From Oscillospiraceae bacterium (GTDB taxonomy: Bacteria; Bacillota; Clostridia; Oscillospirales; Ruminococcaceae): a stretch of DNA of 64,000 nucleotides. A model generated the notes under the pieces. That model worked only from the letters and a program-made list of their open reading frames with translations, was not told the origin of the DNA and searched no databases. The position numbers and the translations under genes are program-made. This document shows positions 1-7,044 of the stretch, one piece after another. The first letter of the stretch is position 1. Each line of letters opens with the position of its first letter. The stretch lies in assembly GCA_021201235.1 (NCBI GenBank), contig JAJQFI010000016.1, positions 1 through 64,000 of the forward strand. The letters run 5' to 3'.

Positions 1-169
1 CATATGTATCAAGCCGGAGCTGAGTGTTTGTCTCGGCAATGCTTGAAGTGTAGCTCAGAAGTATTATCGCAAACGTGAACGACACGAGCAGGACGAAGAA
101 AATCAGGAGGGATTGTCTGCGTCTGCGCTTTACTCCTTGAAATGCAAGCCCGAATATTGTTTTAAACAT
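1..169 (-). CDS. ABC transporter permease, FtsX/MacB type (N-terminal fragment)
   Basis: Partial gene: only the first 56 or so codons are present and the frame runs off the left edge. It starts with ATG at 169 behind a GGAAAGG ribosome site. The N-terminus has a basic stretch (KRRRRQS, residues 14-20) followed by one hydrophobic helix (about residues 21-42). That is the usual beginning of an FtsX/MacB-like permease that anchors in the membrane before its large extracellular domain. A complete sigma-A promoter lies just upstream (205-233). The transported substrate cannot be told. The permease cut off at the other end of the window is of the same broad class, but the two pieces are different parts and need not be related. 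Confidence 0.6.
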   Translation of the reverse strand, partial: MFKTIFGLAFQGVKRRRRQSLLIFFVLLVSFTFAIILLSYTSSIAETNTQLRLDTY

Positions 170-204
170 GACTATTCTTCCTTTCCATGATTGCGATTAA
201 TTAA

Positions 205-233
205 AGTCTATCATATTTCACACTTTTTGTCAA
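205..233 (-). promoter_or_regulatory. sigma-A promoter of the left-edge permease
   Basis: TTGACA (228-233) and TAGACT (205-210) on the minus strand are separated by exactly 17 bases. They sit about 40 bases before the ATG at 169. Confidence 0.7.
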
Positions 234-250
234 TAGAATTGAAAAAATAA

Positions 251-274
251 AAAGCCCGATTTTGTTCGGGCTTT
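251..274 (-). terminator. Rho-independent terminator after trmL
   Basis: A perfect 9-bp stem, AAAGCCCGA (251-259) with TCGGGCTTT (266-274), has a 6-base loop. On the minus strand it is followed by TTATTTTTTC, and it begins 13 bases after the trmL stop. Confidence 0.9.
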
Positions 275-286
275 GTGTATATATTA

Positions 287-781
287 TTACCACTCAAACC
301 TTGTGAGCTTCCCTTCCCTCGTCAGGTCGGGATAGTCCCACTGACGGAGGATTTCATAGGTCGCGATGGCGACGCTGTTCGAGAGGTTCAGACTTCGGAG
401 GTCAGGACGCATCGGGATGCGGACGCAGGTGTCGGGGTTCGAGTGAAGAAGCTCCTCGGGGAGACCCTTGTCTTCCCTGCCGAAAAGAATGTAGCAATTG
501 TCTTCATAACTGACGTCGCTGTGGACATGCCTGCCTTTGGTCGTGAAGTAGTAATACTTGCCGCCTTGGGTCTTCTCAAAGAAATCTTGGAGATTATCAT
601 AGTAGGTTATGTTGAGCTTGTCCCAATAGTCGAGACCAGCGCGCTTGAGGTGCTTGTCATCGGTTTCGAAGCCGAGAGGCTTGACGAGATGGAGCCTGGC
701 GCCGGTGACTGCACAGGTTCTCGAAATGTTCCCCGTGTTCTGCGGAATCTGGGGCTCAACCAGAACGATATTGAGATTCAT
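287..781 (-). CDS. trmL: tRNA (cytidine(34)-2'-O)-methyltransferase TrmL
   Basis: A 164-residue SPOUT methyltransferase that 2'-O-methylates the wobble nucleotide (C34 or cmnm5U34) of leucine tRNAs, using SAM, in the cytoplasm. Length matches the family. Visible motifs are the N-terminal EPQIPQNTGNISRTC, the knot motif FGREDKGLP around residue 100, and the C-terminal RSLNLSNSVAIATYE that forms the SAM-binding knot. ATG at 781 follows the kinase gene by 9 bases, so both are read from one promoter, and a strong terminator lies just downstream. Nothing is odd in the sequence. YibK is an older name for the same family. Confidence 0.93.
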   Translation of the reverse strand: MNLNIVLVEPQIPQNTGNISRTCAVTGARLHLVKPLGFETDDKHLKRAGLDYWDKLNITYYDNLQDFFEKTQGGKYYYFTTKGRHVHSDVSYEDNCYILFGREDKGLPEELLHSNPDTCVRIPMRPDLRSLNLSNSVAIATYEILRQWDYPDLTREGKLTRFEW

Positions 782-790
782 ATTGCCTCC

Positions 791-1651
791 TTAAAGCGCC
801 GAATAGTCGGTGAAGCTTGTGCGGTTGATGAGCTCAGGCAGGCACTTTTCGAGCATTACTCCCTCACGGGGATTTGTGCCGTAGCCGTAGGTCGTCTTGA
901 TGGCATACTCAAGAAACGAAGTCGCTCTGCTCATTGCAATCGGAAGGCTGTCGCCAGAGATGAGACCGCCGGTGAGAACGCTTGCGAAGAGGTCGCCTGT
1001 TCCGGGGTAGTGCTTCGGAATTATTTCGTAGGGCACGCGCCAGAAGGAATTGTTCTTTCTGTCATAGCCGACGTTGCAGGCACTGCCGTCCATCATCGGA
1101 ACGCTCGTTATCACGACAGTGTCGGGACCTTTTTCCGAAAGGCGGACGAGCATGCTTCTGATTTCGCTTATCGTGAGACGTGAGACAGGATACGGAATCC
1201 CCAGAAGTATTGAAGCCTCGGTGAGATTCGGGGTTATGACATCCGCCACAGACACAAGCTCAGCCATTCTGCGGCAAAGCTCCTCGGTATAAGTGCGGTA
1301 TCTCTTGCCCTGGTCGCCCATTACCGGGTCGACAACCTTGAGAGCATCTGGATAAGCCCTGAAGAAATCGAGACAGCAGTCCACTTGTCCGCCGGAAGCC
1401 AGGAAACCCGAATATATGCAGTCAAAGCTGACCCCCGCTGTCTGATAATGCTTGAGAGCCTGCGGAATGTATGATGTCATGTCCTCCATAACCACTTCGC
1501 CGAAGCCGTTTGTATGCGAGCTCATGAGAGCCGTCGGAACGGCGCAAACCTGTATTCCCATGACCGACAAGGTCGGAAGTATAACCGAAAGCGAGCATCT
1601 TCCGACACCGGAAAGGTCGTGAATTGCCGCTACCTTATGTTGTTCGTTCAT
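791..1651 (-). CDS. pdxK: Pyridoxal/pyridoxamine kinase (PfkB-like fold)
   Basis: ATP-dependent kinase that phosphorylates B6 vitamers in the salvage route to pyridoxal phosphate. Supported by the N-terminal IHDLSGVGRCSL, the SHTNGF substrate segment, the VITPNLTEASILLG strand and GTGDLF near the C-terminus, whose Asp is the catalytic base of the ribokinase superfamily. The frame opens upstream at 1675, but the ATG at 1651 is preceded by AAGGGG at the right distance and gives the usual N-terminus, so 286 residues are annotated. It shares a transcript with trmL. Pyridoxamine rather than pyridoxal may be the preferred substrate; sequence alone does not decide. Confidence 0.85.
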   Translation of the reverse strand: MNEQHKVAAIHDLSGVGRCSLSVILPTLSVMGIQVCAVPTALMSSHTNGFGEVVMEDMTSYIPQALKHYQTAGVSFDCIYSGFLASGGQVDCCLDFFRAYPDALKVVDPVMGDQGKRYRTYTEELCRRMAELVSVADVITPNLTEASILLGIPYPVSRLTISEIRSMLVRLSEKGPDTVVITSVPMMDGSACNVGYDRKNNSFWRVPYEIIPKHYPGTGDLFASVLTGGLISGDSLPIAMSRATSFLEYAIKTTYGYGTNPREGVMLEKCLPELINRTSFTDYSAL

Positions 1652-1689
1652 TTCGATATCCCCTTCAATTTGCATTCTGAACTTTTACG

Positions 1690-1718
1690 ATTATATCACT
1701 TTTGCCTCCGCAAAACAA
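1690..1718 (-). promoter_or_regulatory. Promoter of the pdxK-trmL operon
   Basis: TTGTTT (1713-1718), a 17-base spacer and TATAAT (1690-1695), with a TG extension before the -10, lie about 40 bases before the kinase start. Confidence 0.6.
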
Positions 1719-1785
1719 TCTTTTATGAGTATTTTTTTGAAAAGTGTGCAAACTACAATTACCAAGCCGAAAAGGAGAGATTATA

Positions 1786-1965
1786 ATGAACATGAATATT
1801 CCTTTACTCTGCAAAGGAATAGCGGTAGGTGTAGTTACGGGAGCGGCTGTATATGCCGTCACAAATGCCACGAAGTCAAACAAGAGAATGGTCAAGTCGA
1901 ACGCCATGAAAGCCGTTCGCTCGGTGAGCTCGATGCTTGAAGGGCTCGGGTGCATGTTCTCCTGA
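1786..1965 (+). CDS. Small single-pass membrane protein, unknown function
   Basis: A 59-residue protein. The start at 1786 is set by AAGGAGAG eight bases upstream; the frame itself is open further back. Residues 8-27 are hydrophobic and glycine/alanine rich (GIAVGVVTGAAVYAV), followed by a basic segment (TKSNKRMVKSNAMKAVR) and a short amphipathic tail ending CMFS. I do not recognise a named family, although small proteins with one helix and a basic tail are common in Clostridia. It stands alone between divergent and convergent neighbours. The good ribosome site and the membrane-like composition are the reasons to treat it as real. Confidence 0.6.
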   Translation: MNMNIPLLCKGIAVGVVTGAAVYAVTNATKSNKRMVKSNAMKAVRSVSSMLEGLGCMFS

Positions 1966-1970
1966 CTGCC

Positions 1971-2007
1971 GCAAAAAGCCGCCGTTGCATTTCGCTTCGG
2001 CGACTTT
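1971..2007 (-). terminator. Terminator of the DUF624 operon
   Basis: A 10-bp stem (1975-1984 with 1998-2007) pairs fully on the minus-strand RNA with one G-U pair. It is followed by TTTTTG and lies 12 bases after the DUF624 stop. Confidence 0.7.
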
Positions 2008-2018
2008 GGTTTACATAT

Positions 2019-2978
2019 TTATCTGATGGTCTTTTTCTTCTTGCCCGAGCCGGATGACCTCGGCACAGTATTGCCGCTTGTTTCCTTCTTCTGACGAAGT
2101 CCACCCCTTTCCTTCGGCGGTGCCTCTTCAAGCTCGGGAGCATCAACAAACACCGTCTCGCCGTCCTCGTCAATATAGTCGAGCTCCGGATTGCGCTCGC
2201 CTCTCTCGTCGTAATAAGGCTGGATAACATACTTTCTGATGACCGGATAACAGTTGAAAGCATACAGGAACACCATGAATGTCGGAAGTATGATGATAAG
2301 AATAGCTGTATACGGGAAGAAAATAACAACAAGTATCAATACAATCGCCGTTACCACAAGATTTATAATTGAACTCTTGATGTCGATTGCAGTCAGCAGG
2401 AATGAATTCTTGAGTATCTTCCAGAGCCCCAAATCGGTCGTTACGATGAGGAAGTAGATATAGAAGTGCATCATCAGGAAGATTACCGAGCATATAAGAC
2501 ATATTGCAAACGGAACGTAGAAGATATTGCTACTTTCTGCCATGTTGTAATACATTGGGAACGAAACCGATACTGCCGAAATAAACAGCATATCTATAAC
2601 GCCCATGATTGCGCCCTGCTTGAAGTTGGTCTTGAATGTACTCCAGAAATCGTGCCACATAAATATAGGCTTTTCAATGGACATGTTTCTGCAAAGCTTC
2701 GCAACTCCGCAGGTTGCGGGACCGATGATTATGCCGCTCAGTGCGACTATAAGATAGAACGCCAGATAGTAAAGATTGGAATCCTCGCTGATAAAAAACT
2801 GCATTACTATTATTCCGGCAAACATCGGCAAAAAGCAGATAATATAAATGAAGTTCAGGAGAATCAGCTTGGTGAAGTGTTGAAAATAAAGCTCAAAGAA
2901 TCTGAAAAACGGCAATTTCTTATCCGGATTTTTTGAAACGCCTTTTCCGGGATCCTCGTATTTTGAAAAAAGACCCAT
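2019..2978 (-). CDS. DUF624 (YesL-like) membrane protein
   Basis: A 319-residue integral membrane protein with about six hydrophobic segments. The FRFFELYFQHFTKLILLN start and the GPATCGVAKLCRN motif after the second helix are typical of DUF624/YesL proteins, whose biochemical role is not established. The start at 2978 (MGLFSKYEDPGK) is chosen because AAAGGATG precedes it; the longer frame lacks a site. The C-terminal 60 residues are cytoplasmic-looking, first acidic (ELDYIDEDGE) and then strongly basic (GSGKKKKTIR), an extension beyond the family core. It is the last gene of a three-gene membrane-protein operon, 25 bases after spoIIM. Confidence 0.75.
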   Translation of the reverse strand: MGLFSKYEDPGKGVSKNPDKKLPFFRFFELYFQHFTKLILLNFIYIICFLPMFAGIIVMQFFISEDSNLYYLAFYLIVALSGIIIGPATCGVAKLCRNMSIEKPIFMWHDFWSTFKTNFKQGAIMGVIDMLFISAVSVSFPMYYNMAESSNIFYVPFAICLICSVIFLMMHFYIYFLIVTTDLGLWKILKNSFLLTAIDIKSSIINLVVTAIVLILVVIFFPYTAILIIILPTFMVFLYAFNCYPVIRKYVIQPYYDERGERNPELDYIDEDGETVFVDAPELEEAPPKERGGLRQKKETSGNTVPRSSGSGKKKKTIR

Positions 2979-3003
2979 GATTTTTAAACATCCTTTCGGT
3001 TCG

Positions 3004-3564
3004 CTAAAACAGTCCGTGCATATCCACCACACTAAGTGCAAAACAACCAAGTGCACTGACTACGGCACAGGAGAGAAGATATATGAAAAATCTGAAAATG
3101 TACTCTCTGAATTCGTTAGCCATTCCGAGGCGATTTTCAGTTGTTATCGAAATTGAAAAGTATCCCATCGACATCGAGACGGCATCTCTTGCCTGAAAAA
3201 TTAAAATTCCCGACGAAATCACCGAGAACGGCAGGAATATGAGGAGCCTCGAAAGCATGTCATCGCTTGCGTAAACACATCTTGCAATAAGCCCGAGCCC
3301 CAAGCCTTTGAGCGCGACCAGAAGCACTTCGAACGGCTGAAACACAGCAGAAAAGCCCATGAGAAAAACAGCAACCATTAACGACGACGAGCTTACAAAG
3401 AAAGAAATAAAAGACCGTATGTTATTTTCTCTGTAGGTAAGATAGCTTGTCTCTATGAGATGCGAAATGTCGCTTTCGGAGAGATTCATGCCGATAAAGG
3501 CACCGACAGCTATTCCCACAACCAACGCGACAATAAGAACAGTTTCCTTTGTGTCCTTGTTCAT
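3004..3564 (-). CDS. spoIIM: SpoIIM-family membrane protein
   Basis: A 186-residue protein with five predicted membrane helices and the SpoIIM (DUF95) pattern: a conserved stretch around residues 50-95 containing FQPFEVLLVALKGLGLGL. In endospore formers SpoIIM works with SpoIID and SpoIIP in engulfment. The family also has members outside sporulation, so the role here is inferred. ATG at 3564 has GGAGG eight bases upstream. Its neighbours are not the other engulfment genes but a TPR membrane protein and a DUF624 protein, so this may be a vegetative paralogue. Confidence 0.7.
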   Translation of the reverse strand: MNKDTKETVLIVALVVGIAVGAFIGMNLSESDISHLIETSYLTYRENNIRSFISFFVSSSSLMVAVFLMGFSAVFQPFEVLLVALKGLGLGLIARCVYASDDMLSRLLIFLPFSVISSGILIFQARDAVSMSMGYFSISITTENRLGMANEFREYIFRFFIYLLSCAVVSALGCFALSVVDMHGLF

Positions 3565-3616
3565 TCACATCGCCTCCTTGTCCATACTATGAGGACAAGT
3601 AGACGGTTATGACAAA

Positions 3617-4564
3617 TCAGGCGGGTTGAACTTCACCGGAAGCGATAGCTTCCTGACGCTCTTCTTCCTCGAGGGCATAGGCGGTTTCAATCTTCTTGAG
3701 AAGCTTCAGTATGTCCTCGCTCTGGCGGGGAGTTTTCTTATATTTGCTGAGAGCGACGACAATCTTTCTTGCGCTGTCATTTTTGTGCTGACGAAGATAG
3801 ATGAGTCCAAGATACATTCCCGACCATACTCTTATTTCGTTATTGTGAGACTTGAGAAGAGGCTTGAAAGCATTCTCCGCACCTTCGTAATCCTTCTGGG
3901 CATACAAAAGCAGTGCGCTTACAAAATCCATATCGGACTTGTCCTTGACCTTTTCGGCAAACGGAACGCCCAGATCAATCGCAAATCCGGCGTTGTCGAG
4001 ATTGCCGGTCAGTATAAATATGTAAGCGTAGAGTGAATAATACTCTGCTGCATCTCTGACCTTGAACTTGTCAATATCGACGTTACGGAGGATTTCGAGA
4101 GCTATGTCATAGCGTCTTCCGTCGCCGTATTCCTTTGCGAGGCAGAGGTCGTTGACAGCTTCAAGATAGCTCCCCTTCAGACTCTTTTTCTTCTTTTCAA
4201 GCAGTGCATAATACTCAGCTGAATAGCCGGTTTTTCTTAAGACCTTCTTAGCCCTTGAGCGCTGAGACGCAAGGATGCACCTGACGACGAAATATACCAG
4301 AAGAACGACCAAAGCTATTGCAAGCATCACACAAGCAAGGCTCACACCGAAGCTGAAATTATCCTTTATAAACTGTGGAATTTCGTTGCCGGCTATCGTT
4401 CCGTCAATCACAAGCCCGAAGTTAAGAAACGGGAATATGCTATAAAGGAGCGAATCATCAAGAAGCCCCAGGAACGGAGACGCCAACAAAAGCGCCCACA
4501 AAAACAACGTAAGGCATATCATCCATATTTTAAAGTTCCTTATTTCGGTACGAGTCTTAATCAT
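3617..4564 (-). CDS. Membrane-anchored TPR-like protein
   Basis: A 315-residue protein not assigned to a named family. Two hydrophobic helices (about residues 13-31 and 71-93) flank a short external loop. The remaining 220 residues are helical with tetratricopeptide-like spacing (AEYYSLYAYIFILTGNLDNA, YAQKDYEGAENAF, MYLGLIYLRQHKNDSA). Such proteins are usually scaffolds for membrane-associated complexes. GAGGTG precedes the ATG at 4564. As first gene of the operon with spoIIM and DUF624, it may organise a membrane machine with them; this is inference from position only. Confidence 0.6.
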   Translation of the reverse strand: MIKTRTEIRNFKIWMICLTLFLWALLLASPFLGLLDDSLLYSIFPFLNFGLVIDGTIAGNEIPQFIKDNFSFGVSLACVMLAIALVVLLVYFVVRCILASQRSRAKKVLRKTGYSAEYYALLEKKKKSLKGSYLEAVNDLCLAKEYGDGRRYDIALEILRNVDIDKFKVRDAAEYYSLYAYIFILTGNLDNAGFAIDLGVPFAEKVKDKSDMDFVSALLLYAQKDYEGAENAFKPLLKSHNNEIRVWSGMYLGLIYLRQHKNDSARKIVVALSKYKKTPRQSEDILKLLKKIETAYALEEEERQEAIASGEVQPA

Positions 4565-4615
4565 ATAAACACCTCAAATTCGGCACGGCTCCATGCCGCC
4601 CATTCACATACAATT

Positions 4616-4644
4616 AGTGTATCATATTTTTGCGATAATTACAA
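4616..4644 (-). promoter_or_regulatory. Promoter of the TPR-spoIIM-DUF624 operon
   Basis: TTGTAA (4639-4644), 17 bases, then TACACT (4616-4621) with a TG extension, on the minus strand about 50 bases before the start. Confidence 0.5.
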
Positions 4645-4752
4645 CTACTTTTTTTGCCCAAAACGTACTTTTGAGAAGTTTTTATATTTCAGATAAGGTG
4701 TTTCAATGAAAACATCAGACATTAAATTTCTTCACATTTTCACATTAAATGC

Positions 4753-4781
4753 TTGACAAAATTACGGCGCTATGCTATAAT
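4753..4781 (+). promoter_or_regulatory. Consensus sigma-A promoter of marR-ABC-ABC
   Basis: TTGACA (4753-4758) and TATAAT (4776-4781) are separated by exactly 17 bases, a full consensus promoter. It predicts a transcript start near 4788. Confidence 0.9.
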
Positions 4782-4794
4782 TTTAGTGTTAAAT

Positions 4795-4810
4795 AGTTTT
4801 TATCAAAACT
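4795..4810. promoter_or_regulatory. Inverted repeat, candidate MarR operator
   Basis: AGTTTT-TATC-AAAACT is a perfect 6-bp inverted repeat just downstream of the predicted transcript start of the marR operon. MarR proteins commonly repress their own operon from such a position. Confidence 0.45.
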
Positions 4811-4833
4811 TCATTGAAAGGATAGTGTTATTT

Positions 4834-5289
4834 ATGGCAAACACCAGAAAAGAAGCATACGAAAAGTGCATCAACCAGTTCGCAAGATTCGACCGTCTTC
4901 GTCGTCAGCTTATCGACAAGTATGTTGACACTTTGGGATTAAGAGGAAGTCAGCATTCAATGCTTATCGAAGCAAGCCGCGACTCAAGACTCTGTCAGAA
5001 GGATCTTGCTGAAAAGATGGAGATTTCTCCCGCAGCGGTAACCGTTACTCTTAAGAAGCTCGAGACTCAGGGCTACATCGAAAGAACCCCCTCAACCGAC
5101 GACTCAAGAGTCAACAACATCGCAATCACCTCCAAGGGCAAGAACATTGTCAAGAAGACCAACGACTTCTACGGTGTAATTGACGAGACCGCTTTTGAGA
5201 ACTTTACCGATGAGGAGATTGCCGCATTCAGCGGATATATGAAGAGACTCATCGAAAACCTCAAGGCTTATGCAAATGCTGAGAATTGA
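4834..5289 (+). CDS. MarR-family transcriptional regulator
   Basis: A 151-residue winged-helix regulator. The recognition region reads LCQKDLAEKMEISPAAVTVTLKKLETQGYIERTPSTDDSRVNNIAIT, here given only by its position at residues 48-94, including the wing with DDSR. The start at 4834 follows AAAGGATAG; the frame is open further upstream, inside the promoter. It precedes two ABC exporter genes with 13 bases between the stop and the first of them, an arrangement typical of a repressor released by the drug or metabolite that the exporter removes. An inverted repeat at 4795-4810 is the likely self-operator. The inducer is unknown. Confidence 0.88.
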   Translation: MANTRKEAYEKCINQFARFDRLRRQLIDKYVDTLGLRGSQHSMLIEASRDSRLCQKDLAEKMEISPAAVTVTLKKLETQGYIERTPSTDDSRVNNIAITSKGKNIVKKTNDFYGVIDETAFENFTDEEIAAFSGYMKRLIENLKAYANAEN

Positions 5290-5302
5290 GAGGAGCTAAA
5301 GG

Positions 5303-7042
5303 GTGAAACGTTGGTATAAATATATCAAACCATATTTACCGCTTTTCATCATCACTCCTATATGTATGCTCGTTGAAGTTTTCGGCGAGGTCATAATCCC
5401 CAGACTGATGGCAATTATCATCAACCAACAGAACGCCGGGACGCTGACTCTTTCAACCTGTATACTTGTTATGCTCGGAATTGTTGTTTGTGCCGTCATT
5501 ATGATGGCGGGCGGTGCCGGTGGCTCCTACTTCGGAGCCAAGGCATCGGTCAATTTTGCCTGCGATTTAAGACAGGATGTATTTGAGAAGGTGCAGACCT
5601 TCTCTTTTGCAAATATCGACCGATTCTCCACAAGCTCGCTTGTCACGAGACTCACAAACGACATCACTCAGATGCAGAACTTTGTCAACCAGCTTCTGAG
5701 AATGGCATTCCGTGCACCGGGAATGATGATTATGGCGCTTATTATGGCTATAAGCATTAGTCCTTCCCTTTCAGCGGTTTTCGCTGTGGCAATTCCCGTA
5801 CTGCTTTGCGGTGTCGGCTTAATTATCTTCAAAGGCTTCTCAAAGTTCCAGACAGTTCAGAAAAAGCTCGACGGATTGAACGCAACCGTCCGTGAGAACG
5901 TCACGAATGTAAGAGTTGTAAAGAGCTTTGTAAGAGAAGATAAGGAAATTGACAAATTCAGCAAGGCAAACGGCGACTACAAGTCGGCTTCTTTAAGCGC
6001 CATGAAGATTATGATTTTCATAACACCTGTCATGACACTTATAATGAATGTCACAACCATTTGTATAATTTATTTTGGCGGACAGATTGTTCTTGACAAC
6101 GGCATGGAGGTCGGAGACCTGACAGCCTTCATCACATATGCAAGCCAGATTCTTTCATCTCTCATGATGGTTTCTATGCTTCTTATGACCTCTTCGAGAG
6201 CGCTCGTAAGTGCAAGAAGAATCTCTCAGGTTCTTGATGAGGAGCCCGACATCAATGACGACAACGCCGCCCACAAAGAGCTTACCGTTCAGAACGGCGA
6301 AATCGAATTTAAGAATGTCACCTTCCGCTACTACAAGAATTCCGAGGACAGTGTTCTCACGGACATCAACCTTAAGATTCCCGCTCATTCAACCGTCGGC
6401 ATAGTCGGTTCGACAGGTTGCGGAAAAACAACCCTCGTTTCGATGATTGCCCGTCTTTACGAGGTTGACGAAGGCGAGGTTCTGGTTGACGGTGTGAACG
6501 TCAAGGACTATTCTCTCTACAATCTCCGTGAAGGAATCGGCATGGTGCTCCAGAACAACACCCTGTTCTCCGGAACCATCGAAGAAAACCTTCGTTGGGG
6601 CAACGAAAATGCAACCGAGGAAGAGATAAAAGCCGCCGCACAGAGTGCTCAGGCTGACAAGTTTGTATCATCCTTCAAGGATGGATATCAGACGGCCATC
6701 GACCAGGGCGGTACCAACGTATCCGGCGGTCAGAAGCAAAGGCTCTGCATTGCAAGAGCTTTGCTCAAGAGTCCGAAGGTTCTCATACTTGACGACTCGA
6801 CAAGTGCGGTTGATACTGCGACCGAAGCTCAGATAAGAAAAGCGTTCCGAAACGAGCTTGCCGACTCAACAAAGATTATTATTGCCCAGAGAATCAGCTC
6901 CGTAAAGGATGCGGACATGATAATTGTCATGAACGAAGGTAAGATTTCAGGAGTCGGAACGCATGACGAGCTTTTGGCTAGTAACGAGGCATATCAGGAG
7001 ATTTATTACTCTCAGAATGACTCAGAAAAGAAGGCGGTGTAA
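5303..7042 (+). CDS. ABC exporter subunit with degenerate ATPase site
   Basis: A 579-residue fused permease/ATPase half-transporter with six membrane helices (residues 12-300) and a C-terminal nucleotide-binding domain. The start is GTG at 5303, with AGGAG at 5291-5295. Walker A is GSTGCGKTT and the signature is VSGGQKQR. The Walker B is LILDDSTSAVD, with Asp where the catalytic Glu should be, and the switch His is replaced by Gln (IIAQRISSV). This is the signature of the degenerate partner of heterodimeric exporters such as BmrCD and TM287/288. The consensus partner is encoded two bases downstream. The substrate is probably a drug or peptide. Confidence 0.88.
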   Translation: MKRWYKYIKPYLPLFIITPICMLVEVFGEVIIPRLMAIIINQQNAGTLTLSTCILVMLGIVVCAVIMMAGGAGGSYFGAKASVNFACDLRQDVFEKVQTFSFANIDRFSTSSLVTRLTNDITQMQNFVNQLLRMAFRAPGMMIMALIMAISISPSLSAVFAVAIPVLLCGVGLIIFKGFSKFQTVQKKLDGLNATVRENVTNVRVVKSFVREDKEIDKFSKANGDYKSASLSAMKIMIFITPVMTLIMNVTTICIIYFGGQIVLDNGMEVGDLTAFITYASQILSSLMMVSMLLMTSSRALVSARRISQVLDEEPDINDDNAAHKELTVQNGEIEFKNVTFRYYKNSEDSVLTDINLKIPAHSTVGIVGSTGCGKTTLVSMIARLYEVDEGEVLVDGVNVKDYSLYNLREGIGMVLQNNTLFSGTIEENLRWGNENATEEEIKAAAQSAQADKFVSSFKDGYQTAIDQGGTNVSGGQKQRLCIARALLKSPKVLILDDSTSAVDTATEAQIRKAFRNELADSTKIIIAQRISSVKDADMIIVMNEGKISGVGTHDELLASNEAYQEIYYSQNDSEKKAV

Positions 7043-7044
7043 GT

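Noticed and set aside
275-1183. A plus-strand frame of 302 codons across trmL and the kinase gene
   Set aside because: It is antisense to two well-supported genes and begins inside the trmL terminator. It shows no ribosome site or family motif.
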